The notes under the pieces were generated by a model. It was not told where the DNA came from. It made no database searches and worked only from the letters and a program-made list of their open reading frames with translations. This document shows positions 9,783 through 19,507 of a stretch of 64,000 nt of DNA, one piece after another; position 1 is the stretch's first letter; every line of letters begins with the position of its first letter. A program made the position numbers and the translations under genes. Source of the stretch: Bacteroidota bacterium (GTDB taxonomy: Bacteria > Bacteroidota > Bacteroidia > Chitinophagales > Chitinophagaceae); the NCBI GenBank assembly GCA_016711825.1, contig JADJSG010000006.1, forward strand, positions 434,001-498,000, read 5' to 3'.

Positions 9783-10483
9783 CTACGCATTTTTATTATA
9801 ATAATTTTTGCAATTTTGAATAATACTATCACAGTAGTCTTCTTGACCTAACGCAAAATAACTTGGATGATAAGCGGGAATAAATATAATTTCCTTCCCA
9901 TTCTTTTTATATACATTATTGTTGGATTTTATAGTTGAAAAGGGCTCATCTTTGGTAATAATATCAAAAGTACCTCCACAAATTACAATATGAGGATCAA
10001 TAATCTCTATTTGCTCTAAAATAATTTCTCTATCCATTTTATAGTGTTGGTATATCTCATTTGAATTACTAACTGTACCACCTGGAATTTTTTAAGATTT
10101 ATCAGTGCACAATTCTTGAGTGAATAATAAACTTCCTCAGATTCCCAGTAGTTAGGCATATCATTCCACAGTTTGAACTCATTTAATATGCCATAGTTTA
10201 CATAAATAATTTTTGCCCACATGGGTCCTGATGATGGAAATGATTTTCCAAATTGAAAGTCATTTTTTATGTAATTTGGATATTCGAAAGGGTAATCTGC
10301 TTTATTGTCATATAATCCAGTACCCCAAGCCTCTTTTAAAATCCAGAGAATCCTTAATTTGGAAAAATTGTATTTATCTATGTCAAGAATACCATCTAAC
10401 GCAAAGCTCATTACCCCCGTTGGCAAAAGTTTTTTAGTATAGTATTTTTTTAACCTTTCGTGAAATTTAATATCTGTAATCAT
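9783..10483 (-). CDS. Uracil-DNA-glycosylase-superfamily-like protein (frameshifted)
   Basis: About 233 residues when joined. The N-terminal part contains LWILKEAWGTG and NCALINLKK, and the C-terminal part contains HIVICGGTFD and a late YHPS box, the order seen in uracil-DNA-glycosylase-fold proteins (an early acidic or Asn motif, a late HPS loop). A frame change near 10075 interrupts the gene; the corrected reading gives LKKIPGGTVSNSNEIYQHY. It is followed immediately by the WYL regulator. Catalysis cannot be assigned: many proteins of this fold in accessory islands are not proven glycosylases. Confidence 0.55.
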
Positions 10484-10517
10484 TTTTCTATCTTTTTTGT
10501 TTTATTGCCTACTCTGT

Positions 10518-11666
10518 TCAGTTTTCGGCTAACCTGTTATTGTTTATAGCTTTAAATCCTATTGGATTGTTTTTCCTTGATTGTTGAAAATCTTTTTCGT
10601 CTTGATTGTAGATTGAAGTCAATGTCATTGGCTTGCTGATGTTGGTGTCAAAGCCCAATTTGTTTGAAAGCCGTTGAGCCTTTTCGATTTCCAATTCTTT
10701 AAATTCATACTTTGCAATCAATCGTCCTTTTCTCACTAAGGCACTATCAATTTTTGAAATGTCCGTATTGAAGGAGCAAACTATTTGAACATTCAAACAG
10801 TCAGCAAGTAAGCCGTCAGAAATATTCAATAGTACCGAAACTGGAGAACTGCCGTCCTTTTCTCTATCAACAACAATGTTTTCAGCATCTTCAATTATAA
10901 AAATTGAATTTGGATTGTCAATGAGAATTGAGATAAGACTTGGGTTTGTAATGGCACTGGCCATATTTGGGGGCAAAAAGATTACATCCTTTTTTAGAGA
11001 AGCAATTAAGTATCTAATGTATGATGTTTTTCCTGTTCCCGGTTTACCATGAAGTAACACCAATCCTTTATCATTTTTACGTGAAAGCCTTTTTAATATA
11101 GTTTGATGAATTTCTTTAAAGTCTTCGTTGTAATTATCCTCAATACTTAATTTGGGCTTAGTAATTTTCAAAGATTTTGTTTCAATGCCTTTTATGCTAT
11201 TTACAAGCAGTGATATTTCAGGTTTTTGTTTTTGTTTCCTTCTTTTGAATTTGTGAATTGCGTTTATTAACTCCTCAACTTTTGAAAGTTCTGTTTTGCG
11301 ATACAAAAAACGAACAGTTGAACAATTGGTATCAAAGGCAACAATTAAATCATCATAGAGGAAATAAAAAATATCATCAATCTCGGCTTTCTTGCTCCTG
11401 TTGAAATATCGTTTGTCATAGTAAAAGTCCTTTATCTCTGATTTATAGTATTCTAAAAACCAAAAGTTGGCTTTTTTGCAATCAATATCAACCTCATGAA
11501 TAAAATTCGGGATAGCATTAAAGTGAGCAACAAACAGCGTAAACTCATTTAAGTATGAACCTTTCCGTTCCGAAAAAACTTCTGAAATAGTCATTTTTGC
11601 TGAGGTCTTGGCAAGTTCAAAAGGTCTGTCAGTTGTTAATTTAAGCGTTAAATTATTTGTTTGCAT
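10518..11666 (-). CDS. BCS1-like AAA ATPase
   Basis: 382 residues from the ATG at 11666. Residues 206-213 are Walker A (GKPGTGKT), 255-260 Walker B (IFIIED), about 299-301 sensor 1 (FNT), and 312-315 carry arginines (RKGR) suited to trans-acting finger roles. The N-terminal 190 residues are a specific domain with the segment FLYDDLIVAFDTNCSTV. A longer frame reaches 11951, but its first 95 residues translate a leader hairpin repeat found before two other genes, so the internal ATG is preferred. BCS1-like AAA proteins act as hexameric remodelling ATPases; the substrate is unknown. Confidence 0.75.
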   Translation of the reverse strand: MQTNNLTLKLTTDRPFELAKTSAKMTISEVFSERKGSYLNEFTLFVAHFNAIPNFIHEVDIDCKKANFWFLEYYKSEIKDFYYDKRYFNRSKKAEIDDIFYFLYDDLIVAFDTNCSTVRFLYRKTELSKVEELINAIHKFKRRKQKQKPEISLLVNSIKGIETKSLKITKPKLSIEDNYNEDFKEIHQTILKRLSRKNDKGLVLLHGKPGTGKTSYIRYLIASLKKDVIFLPPNMASAITNPSLISILIDNPNSIFIIEDAENIVVDREKDGSSPVSVLLNISDGLLADCLNVQIVCSFNTDISKIDSALVRKGRLIAKYEFKELEIEKAQRLSNKLGFDTNISKPMTLTSIYNQDEKDFQQSRKNNPIGFKAINNNRLAEN

Positions 11667-11757
11667 ACTTTCTTTGTTTTTAATTTCTGCAACAAAAGTA
11701 GAAGCATGAAACGCCAAAGTATGTCGCTCTGAAAATTTCTTTCTCTGGATCGGAAAA

Positions 11758-11819
11758 TTTGGCACATTTGGTTTTGCGAAGGGTCGGTTTGTGTGTCGGG
11801 CAAAACCAAATGTGTCAAA
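11758..11819. promoter_or_regulatory. Leader hairpin with TGTGTCGG loop, copy 2
   Basis: Arms 11758-11777 and 11800-11819 pair over 20 bases with one mismatch (core ACATTTGGTTTTGC). The loop contains TGTGTCGG, as at 5567-5630 and 20886-20926. It lies 92 bp upstream of the AAA gene start. Confidence 0.55.
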
Positions 11820-12037
11820 AGTGCGGCTGGCTAAAATTGAATTAGGAAAAATGTGTTGTTGGGAAAATAAAAAATACTGAAGCGTTGGCAGGGTATGGCG
11901 GCTTACTTGCTGTTCGACTGAAATACGGGCTGTATGTTGGTCATATGTCAAAATGTTCTGTCTTACAGCTTCCGCCTAAAGTTCAGGTCGTTTGTTCTTC
12001 GTTTACCCGGTCGTCCTAGCATTTGCTTTAACGTTTT

Positions 12038-12149
12038 GCGCATAGGCCTAGTGCGGGCATTCAAAGGTACTGCGCCGAAATTAAGAACCAAATGATCAGA
12101 TGAGAAACTTCGACCGAAAAGAGATATCGCCCGCATTAGGCTTATGCGC
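12038..12149. repeat. attC-like imperfect palindrome H2
   Basis: Arms 12038-12058 and 12129-12149 match as inverted repeats at 19 of 21 positions; the two exceptions can form G-T pairs. They are flanked by TTTAACG on the left and TGTTAGTGG on the right, close to the RYYYAAC...GTTRRRY boxes of integron attC sites. The spacer is 70 nt. It starts 20 bp past the stop of the EEP gene, the expected place for a cassette site. Confidence 0.5.
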
Positions 12150-12168
12150 TGTTAGTGGCTGGGCTTGT

Positions 12169-12840
12169 TTATTCAGTTATTTTTTTTAATGTTAGACACA
12201 CACCAATATGATCACTTAATATTTTGTCTTCGTTCCAAATACTAACTTCTGTTGTTTTATCTTTGAGAAAGTCGTCCGAAATTACAATATGGTCAATATT
12301 GTTTTCAATTTCAGTTGTTGTTATCGTCAACTTATGTTCGGTAAAAACTTCATTCATCTTTTCTCTTGCTTTATGACTTGGATACGCAAAACCTTTAAAA
12401 ATAATGTTGAAGTCTCCAATAATAGCAACTTGTTTGTTAGGAAATAATTTCTTAAAATCTTCGACTTGCCCATTTAAGTCGTTGTCAAATTTTGGCTGTC
12501 TGTTTGCGAATACTCCAATGATAGTTCCATAGACTATTAAATTGCCATATGTTGTTTGAAGTTCAACACAAGTGGTTGTATTGTTGTCGTAAGTTTCGAA
12601 CGTGTTAGTAATCGGAAATTTTGACCAAATAGTAGTTCTGTTTTCCCCATCTTTATAGTTTATCCCTTCGTAACCTTTTTCTAATAAACTTGAAGAATGA
12701 GAGGAATAATTATCTAATGAAATTTCTTTGCTTGTTTCTGTAAGGACAAAAATATCTGCATCAATTTCTTTAATTTTTGCGCGTACTTGTTCGTTTTTGT
12801 TCTTCTTAAGTCCTTCAATATTCCAAGTTGCAATTTTCAT
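12169..12840 (-). CDS. Endonuclease/exonuclease/phosphatase (EEP) family protein
   Basis: 223-residue protein with the complete EEP core: MKIATWNIEGLKKNK (Asn ligand, strand 1), DIFVLTET (Glu metal ligand), GTIIGVF (usual Tyr region), IGDFNII (Asp/Asn), IDHIVIS (Asp) and LSDHIGV (catalytic Asp-His). Such proteins hydrolyse phosphodiester or phosphomonoester bonds in nucleic acids, inositol phosphates or similar substrates; no extra domain or signal peptide narrows the choice. Monocistronic: an inverted-repeat element lies upstream (12885-13003) and an attC-like palindrome 20 bp downstream, so it fits a one-gene cassette. Confidence 0.85.
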   Translation of the reverse strand: MKIATWNIEGLKKNKNEQVRAKIKEIDADIFVLTETSKEISLDNYSSHSSSLLEKGYEGINYKDGENRTTIWSKFPITNTFETYDNNTTTCVELQTTYGNLIVYGTIIGVFANRQPKFDNDLNGQVEDFKKLFPNKQVAIIGDFNIIFKGFAYPSHKAREKMNEVFTEHKLTITTTEIENNIDHIVISDDFLKDKTTEVSIWNEDKILSDHIGVCLTLKKITE

Positions 12841-12884
12841 AGTTTTTAATTTTTCTGTTTATGAGTTCTGTGAGCCTTGCCACT

Positions 12885-13003
12885 AACGTCAGTCTGTGAA
12901 AAAACTACTTCAAATCTACAAAGTATTCAGGCACCTACCAAGCCTACAATACAAATATCCAATTCTCATGGGGTTGTATTTGGTTTTCTCACAGCCTGAC
13001 GTT
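12885..13003. repeat. 119-bp inverted-repeat element, copy 2
   Basis: Bounded by AACGTCAG and CTGACGTT (perfect 8-bp inverted termini, extending imperfectly to about 18 bp). The interior is almost identical to 7604-7720. No ORF. It lies between the EEP gene start and the H3 palindrome, the same arrangement as copy 1 and H1. Confidence 0.7.
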
Positions 13004-13005
13004 TT

Positions 13006-13117
13006 GCAGCTACCCGAAGGGCGGGACTTTTACCACAAACCTTCATTTGAAAAAATAATGTTTGATTTGCCACAAAACTGTCTTTGGAACACGAAACCCC
13101 GCCTTTTGGGTAGGTGC
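13006..13117. repeat. attC-like imperfect palindrome H3
   Basis: Left arm 13006-13025 (GCAGCTACCCGAAGGGCGGG) and right arm 13098-13117 match at 16 of 20 positions as inverted repeats. They are preceded by GACGTTTT and followed by TGTTAGCGG, the same flanks as H2. The 72-nt spacer has no ORF. Confidence 0.5.
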
Positions 13118-13184
13118 TGTTAGCGGTTCGGTGTTCTTCCTCGTCTGGTGGTTTGTCGGTCGTTTTGGTCGAGCGTATGGGCAG

Positions 13185-13243
13185 ACACACTCTTTGCCAA
13201 GCTTTGGTTTCAGCTTTGGCTTGCGTGGCTTGGCAATGTGTGT
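13185..13243. repeat. Inverted repeat downstream of the asparagine-synthase gene
   Basis: ACACACTCTTTGCCAAGC (13185-13202) pairs with GCTTGGCAATGTGTGT (13228-13243). It resembles the leader hairpins in composition but lacks the TGTGTCGG loop. It lies 27 bp past the stop at 13270 and could act as a transcript end or part of the H3 recombination site. Confidence 0.4.
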
Positions 13244-13269
13244 GGCTGCTGCGTTGATGTCTCATTGGC

Positions 13270-15356
13270 TTATTGTTCAATGTTTAAGTCCGTCAGATTG
13301 AAATTAAATTTACGAGCTATAAGATTATATATTTCATTTAGTGATAAAGATTTTTCAACGATTTGGCTTTCACTAAGAATTCTCAGGCGATTACCTTTCA
13401 GAAAGTAAAATTCGTTGCCAATAACTTTTGAAAACCTTAAACTATTCTGAAATGGATAAATGTTTTTGTTTTCAAAACGTTTTTCAATGTCAATCAGAAT
13501 TTCGTTTTCTGATTTAGATTTTAATGGAATTGTTGTCATCAACTTAAAATCAGCATTTGTCTTGTGAAACAAAAGCAAATTATCGTGTGAAAGTTCCGTT
13601 TAAAAGTCATTCCGTAAACTGAATATTCTATTGGTATATATGCTGGAAATAGTTTTGTGCTTGCCCAGCCTGAACCAACGTCAATAAAATATTTTTGGTT
13701 GTAAAACTCAACGGTAAGCATACGATGACATTCTACACCATTTATAAATGCAGAATGTAGCTCGGATGTAATTCCATTGTCGGAAAGCACTTTTTTGAAG
13801 TGCAAAACTTTATCCGAACAAGTTCCACCCAAATTAGAAGCGATAAAATTCTTGTCGTTAAGCATAAATAGATTGTGAAACGGAACTGTTTCAAATTCTC
13901 GCAAAAGCAAACTTTCCACTTTTTTAAGTTCGTCTATTTTGTGTGAAATGCCCCTTTTTTCAATGGCTTTTTCAAATGTCGGATATGAATGAAAATAGAA
14001 ATTGTCCGACAATGAATTTTGAAAATGTTTGTTCCAGATTTCTTTCAGTTGTTCTTTTTCTGTTTTTCCGCTTCGTGTCAAATACTCAACAACCATTTTT
14101 CTAATTCCTGAACCAACATCAAAGGACACCTTATTTCGTTCTGTAATTTCTTTGGGCAAAACATCTTTAAACGCATTTCTCAAAATTTGCTTTCCTTGAA
14201 AATCGCTAATCAAATCTTCCGCTATGCAATCATTAGAAACGGAATAAACCTTTCTATCCAAAAACGGACAACGAATTTCAATCGTATGAGCCATTGAAGC
14301 TAAATCTAATCTTCGCAATTCTGTGAAGTGGATATTTTCAATGAGTTCAGCACGTTTTTCAAACCACTCATTTACATTTTTAGAAATTGGATAACCGCAA
14401 AATAATTCGTCTGCTCCTTCTCCCGACAAAACAACTTTCAAATTGTCCTTGTGTGCTTCTTCTGAAAGTAAATAAGTTGCTAAACCGTTGCTGATAATAG
14501 ATGGATTGTAGCTTTCGGTGTGATAAACAACTTTATCAATCAATTCGGACAATTCGATTGATTTAGGCAATTCAATATTTTTGATTTTAATGCCTAATTG
14601 CTTTGCAAGCAAATTGACATAACTCAAATCCTCAGTATTTCCAAGCGTGTAATAAATTACATTGTCTGCGTATTTGGCTACAATGCTCGCAATAATTGAA
14701 CTGTCCAAACCACCACTTAGAAAAACGCCAAATTTTTTTTCGTTCTTCGGGATACGCTTTTTTACCGCTTCAACTAATGTTTCCTTTAAGGCATTTTTTG
14801 AAGTAAACGGAACTTTATGTTTTTCAAGTAAATTGATTTTTCCATTCTTCAACACTGAAAAACCTTTTGGAACAATTTGAAAATCGTCAATGAAATCAAC
14901 AGCTTTCAATTCACTCACAATAAAACTAACGTTGTTTGAATAAACTAAAAACAGGGGCTTTTTGCCGATATAATCACGCAACAAAAAAGCTTGTTTGTTC
15001 TTTTTATCGTATATAATTCCCGAATAAAAGCCGTCAAGATGATGAATTATAGAACTACCTAACTTTTCAAACAAAGGCAAAATAATTTCCGTGTCAGAAT
15101 TGGATTTTGTTACAATGGAAAACTCTTTTCGTAATTCATTAGCGTTGTAAATTTCACCATTAATGACTCCAATCAAATTACCAAACTCAAAAGGTTGTGT
15201 TCCGTTATCTGATTTGTCGTTAATCGCTAAACGATTAAAACCAACAGCAAGATTTGCAGAGTAGACAATTTTAGTTGCGTCTATTCCCCGATGCTTTATT
15301 TTATTCAAAGCATTTTCAATATTTCCATTTCCGATTATTGCAACTATTCCGCACAT
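13270..15356 (-). CDS. Asparagine synthase fused to an arylamine N-acetyltransferase/transglutaminase-like domain
   Basis: About 695 residues. The N-terminus MCGIVAIIG supplies the Cys2 nucleophile of a class II glutamine amidotransferase, with GEIYN and RDYIGKKPLF typical of AsnB. The synthetase PP-loop SGGLDSS is at about 214, and the C-terminal AsnB box EIRCPFLDRK at about 360. After a linker, residues about 507-562 carry GGTCSDK, then ECHRM, then FIDVGSG: the Cys-His-Asp order and DVG signature of NAT/transglutaminase-fold enzymes. A frame change near 13597 separates the last 100 residues. It ends an operon with carbamoyltransferase, glycosyltransferase and deacetylase genes, so it probably makes an amide bond in a dedicated metabolite and may also acylate it. 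I know no common protein with this fusion. Confidence 0.8.
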
Positions 15357-15359
15357 TGT

Positions 15360-16169
15360 TTAGTCAATGATTGTTACATTTACCCAACGAATGAAATTTT
15401 TAAAAACATCTTTGTGTTTTTCTAAATTCTGTTTGTCCAAACTTTCATTTTCTTTGTGAATGTTGCACAATCCGTCGTTCGGACCAAAACCTATATAATG
15501 CCCATCTTCGGGAATACTATGTAAGAAGGGACATTTACTAAATTTATTAAGATGCCTGTTTTCCAAAATTGCATTGCCCGAATAAATCGCATTGTTCAAA
15601 CTGCCTAAAAATGCTGGTGGCGTATCGGTTTTAGGTAAATGAAAAATTACTGGTGTTTTGTCATTCTTGTGAACTCCTGTTTCTTCCAAATAAATCTTTG
15701 ATCCAAAATCAGCAAAGTGTTTTGGGATTACTTCAAAAGGTGTTTGTCCGCCAACTTCTTCTTCGCCTTGAATTATCCAAAGGATATTCGGAATTTCTTC
15801 GTCCGCCTCATACATTTCCTTAATTGCTAAAAGGCGTGTTAATAAAATGCCTTTGTTGTCGGCAATTCCTCGACAATAAACTCTACCGTCTTTTTCAACC
15901 AACTCAAAAGGTGGCGTGTTCCACTTTTCCCAGCCTTTGATTTTTTCAACATCATAATGACTGTAAAGCACAACTTTTTTATCACTCTTTACATTCGTGT
16001 ATTTCGCCACAATTACAGGTTGATGATACGGACTTTCGCCTTCTGTTTTAAATTCAAAGCCCAACGGTTCTAAAATGTTTCTCACAAATTCAATGCCCAA
16101 TTGATTTGCTTCTTTGTCATTCGCTATTGTTGGAATAGCGATGAAATCTTTTAATTTTTCTGTTGTCAT
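15360..16169 (-). CDS. M20-type metallopeptidase/deacylase lacking the lid domain
   Basis: 269 residues with the M20 zinc-site order: YSHYDV (His and Asp ligands, about 88-93), GIADNKG (bridging Asp, about 136), GEEEVGG (general-base and ligand Glu, about 171) and a final His in NIHKENE (about 243). M20 enzymes usually have 350-450 residues, with a dimerisation/lid domain between the Glu pair and the last His. Here only about 70 residues lie there, so the lid is missing. It probably hydrolyses an amide or peptide bond of a pathway intermediate. It is 3 bp from the asparagine-synthase start and its ATG overlaps the carbamoyltransferase stop. Confidence 0.75.
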   Translation of the reverse strand: MTTEKLKDFIAIPTIANDKEANQLGIEFVRNILEPLGFEFKTEGESPYHQPVIVAKYTNVKSDKKVVLYSHYDVEKIKGWEKWNTPPFELVEKDGRVYCRGIADNKGILLTRLLAIKEMYEADEEIPNILWIIQGEEEVGGQTPFEVIPKHFADFGSKIYLEETGVHKNDKTPVIFHLPKTDTPPAFLGSLNNAIYSGNAILENRHLNKFSKCPFLHSIPEDGHYIGFGPNDGLCNIHKENESLDKQNLEKHKDVFKNFIRWVNVTIID

Positions 16170-17742
16170 TGTATTAAAGATTTTGAGTTTGACTTTAACT
16201 TTTCAAATATACGTCCGTTAATGTAGAGAAAATCAATGTCAGATGTTTCAAATAATTTAAAAGCATCACTTACATTATTGATAATTGGTTTACCTTTGAC
16301 GTTGAAAGAGGTGTTTATCAAAATTTCTGTTCCTGTGATTTTTCCAAAATTATTTATGAGTTCATAAATAAATCCGTCCTCTTTAGTTGCTGTTTGTATT
16401 CTGCAAGTTCCATCATAATGCACAATTTCAGATAATGAAGTTTTATATTCTGATTTTATTTTTGGCGAAAAAGACATATATCGTGAAAACGGAACTTTTT
16501 CAAAATACACATTTTGCATTTTGTCTGTTATAATTGGGGCAACTGGTCTGAAAAACTCTCTTTCCTTAATTCTGTTTAGTTTGTCTTTGATTCCTTTTTG
16601 CAACGGATTTGCCAACAAAGAACGATTGCCTAGTGAACGTGCTCCTGCTTCAATTCTATCTACTATGGTGGCAATAATTTTTCCATTCGCCAATTCTTTT
16701 GCTATTTCTTTTATGGTAACTTGTTTTGAATTATACTTTTCTATGTAATGGGTAATATCATCAGTGTATTTTAAACCAATAAACGCATTTTTGAACGGTT
16801 CGAATTTGTTTAAATCTACATCAGAAATTGAAGCCCCTATGCTTATACCGCAATCGCCTGAGACAGGTGAAACAAAAACATCTTTTTGAGTTCTTTTATA
16901 AATTTCACTATTTAGTTTGATATTCAGCGAACAACCCCCAACAAGTAATATTCGTTTGAATTCATTATTGTATATTTCGTTCGCATTTTCAAAAAATAAA
17001 TCTTCAAAAACCTTTTGTGAAGTCTGTAAAATATTCCTTGCACTTTGTTTATCCACTTTTAGGTTATGGTCAAAAGTGACTTTTAATTCCTCTAATAGTG
17101 ATTTTAGCGTTTCTTTAATTTTCTCTTTGCCGAAACTCAAATAATATTTGTTAATGGCTTCAATATAATTTGGCTCAATGTTTCCAAGAGGTGCAAGCCC
17201 ATAATTTTACCCGGCAAATGCAGATTTGTGTCATACTCAAATGATGGTGTGGATTTTATTTCATCAGAAATCAAACCTAAAATTCTATATGGCGTTCCAA
17301 GATTTAATTTTACTTCTTTTAGTAAATTTATTTGTTCGTCTTTCCAATGAAACATTTTAAAATAATCTTCATCATCTCCACCACCGTCAAAACTGATAAT
17401 TAAGTCCTTTTCTTCTGGTTTTGTAAACCCATACAAAGAATATGCGTGCGAAATATGATGTTTCTTTTCTCCAAACTCACATCTAGGAAATGCTTTTTTA
17501 AAAGTGTTTTTTTGAAACTCTGAAAGCCAACAAAAATTAATTTTTACAATTTTATATTTAAATTCTTTCAAATACGGGAAAATGTATGTTTTAAATTCTT
17601 CCGCAAAATTTTCATTCTTTGAAAAACTGAAATATCGTTTCCCAACAACCTTTTCAAATTCAATATATTCAATAATCCTGTCGTCTGAACTAATTGTCAT
17701 ATTGGCATCGTGCTTTGTATGTATAGAAACTGTGTATTTCAT
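16166..17742 (-). CDS. O-carbamoyltransferase (NodU/TobZ family), frameshifted
   Basis: Transfers carbamoyl from carbamoyl phosphate, through carbamoyl-AMP, to a hydroxyl of a sugar or antibiotic-like acceptor. The N-terminal half has HHISHAYSLYGF, the family metal-binding histidines, and ISFDGGGDDE. The C-terminal YrdC-like half has GARSLGNRSLLANP and INTSFNVKGKPI. The frame breaks near 17190 inside the diagnostic box GKIMGLAPLG; adding one G to a GGG run restores the box exactly, which points to a one-base consensus error. About 525 residues joined, slightly shorter than the usual 560-600. Start ATG at 17742 overlaps the glycosyltransferase stop. Confidence 0.85.
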
Positions 17743-19507
17743 TTTGACGTCAGATTTTTAGTTTCTTCAACAATAAGTTTCAGTTCTTTCAAAAACTTTT
17801 TCAAATGCTTATCTAAAACGGCATTAACCATTATGTTTTCAAATAGCGAAATTTTAGTTTCATCTTTAAACTGCTCGTAATATTCTAAACCGAACCCAAA
17901 TTTTTCGTAAATGATTTTTGTCAAACCAACAATCCGATAGTAGTTCATTAAAAAACGTATCTTTCTTCTTTGCAAATAGAAAATGTAAATTTGTTGCAGT
18001 TCCTTGAAATTTCTTTCGGTAAGTAGTTCTGCAAAAACATCTGGGTTTTCGCTTTTTTTTATGTTTTCAATCACTTGAAAAATAGCTTTGTTAAAAGCAT
18101 AACCGATTATGTCATATGCAGATTTATCAAGTTCTCTATCTATATTGAACTTTGATAGTGGTCTGTTGTGATTAATACAAAAAGTATGTTCAATTATTTT
18201 TTGTTAGAAACAACTTGATTAAAAAGAGCCCAAGTCAAATCGCCACGTCTTGCGAATTTGTCATTTACTCAAGGTTAATTACCGGGTATAACCGCAAAAT
18301 ATCACGATTTAAAACAATAGTATTCGCTCCTCGTCTTGTAATAGTTTTGTGTTCGGATTTTAGTTCACGTTGTAACGCTGGTCTGAAAACTGCTTTTCCG
18401 AAAAGATATGATGTAAATGGCTTTCGTTTATTCCTGCTTTCAAAATTGGCGTTTCTAAATGGTCGCAGTGTAAATCCGACAAATCGTAATAGTAAGCAGG
18501 CTTTTTGTGAATAACGTGAAAATATGAATTTATGTCGTTTCCGTAGCTGTGTAAGAAATCCACAAGTTGTGTTCTGATGCAACTAATGCTGGAATTGGTG
18601 GATCGTTGCTAATTCCGCCAATAATTGCATCGGTTTTATTGATGTGTTCGTTTATCAAATCAAACAACTTAAAACTTTTTTCACTTGTTGAAATAGCGTT
18701 CAAATCAATATCATCGTCAATTATCCAATAAACAGGTTTTTCAAATTGAGTTGTTTCATCAAATAAATGGCGATGCAAAATTGTTCTTCCTAATGGAATG
18801 GAATTTATGTCGTCAAATTTTTCAAAGTATTCGCCATAATACCCAATTAACAATTTTGCTTGCCAATTATCATATGAAACAATTTTAAATGACTTTTTGC
18901 TTTCTTTTAAAATTCTTTCCGTTTCGTCAAGCGTTTTGCCTTTTGGTGTGTCGTCAATAATTAGAATTAAATCCGTTGGAACTTTTTCAATGATTTGCTC
19001 TACAATTCTTTTGGCAATTATGTCGTTTCCTGCAATAAATCCAATTACAAATTGATAATTTCCTTTGTTCTCGAAAGAAATGTTATTTGTGAAGATTGAT
19101 ATTTCTTTCTTTTCAGTTGGTTCTGTAGTTACCGAGAATCCCTCATTAAAAGCACCTGATTTTAAAAGTGTTGTTAGTTTAATTGCATTATTTTTTATGT
19201 GATTTTGTCCAAAATCATTTGTATAGTCAAATGAAGCAAAATATAAATCTTCTGATATTTCGTGTTGTTTTACAATTTGTTCAACGGCTGTGTTTAAAGC
19301 TCCTGCGTAGTTTTCACTTCTGTAATTCTTGAAAAGTTCAACACCAAATTCTTTACAGATTTCTTTTTCTTTTAAATAATTCTCGTTTGTTGAATTTGAA
19401 ACAACATAAACATTGTAGGGTTTGCGAGTTAGTTTACTCACCGATTTTAGTGCTTTTGGTATTAATGCCAAGCGATTACAGGTTACTATTACTGCTATTG
19501 TCTTCAT
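17739..19507 (-). CDS. Glycosyltransferase, GT2-like (frame interrupted)
   Basis: N-terminus MKTIAVIVTCNRLALIPKAL is the nucleotide-sugar-binding start of GT-A enzymes. Residues about 238-243 read WIIDDDID, a DxD-type metal-binding motif. The reading then passes through frames at about 18560, 18395, 18255 and 18190 (an A6 run) and continues as RRGDLTWALFNQ, a conserved acceptor-side segment, into a helical C-terminus ending at 17739. Joined length is about 590 residues. No signal or membrane segment, so it acts in the cytoplasm. It overlaps both operon neighbours by 4 bases. The acceptor is unknown; with the carbamoyltransferase and deacetylase it may decorate a glycosylated product. Confidence 0.7.

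Noticed and set aside
11667..11951. 95-residue N-terminal extension of the AAA ATPase
   Set aside because: The frame is open only because it runs through the leader hairpin repeat; the translation is not protein-like and an internal ATG at 11666 begins the conserved part.
13270..16169. Lasso-peptide biosynthesis locus (AsnB-like cyclase plus transglutaminase-like protease)
   Set aside because: The AsnB protein keeps the glutaminase Cys2 and the extra domain has the NAT-type DVG box; no short precursor peptide gene or RRE-type protein was found nearby.
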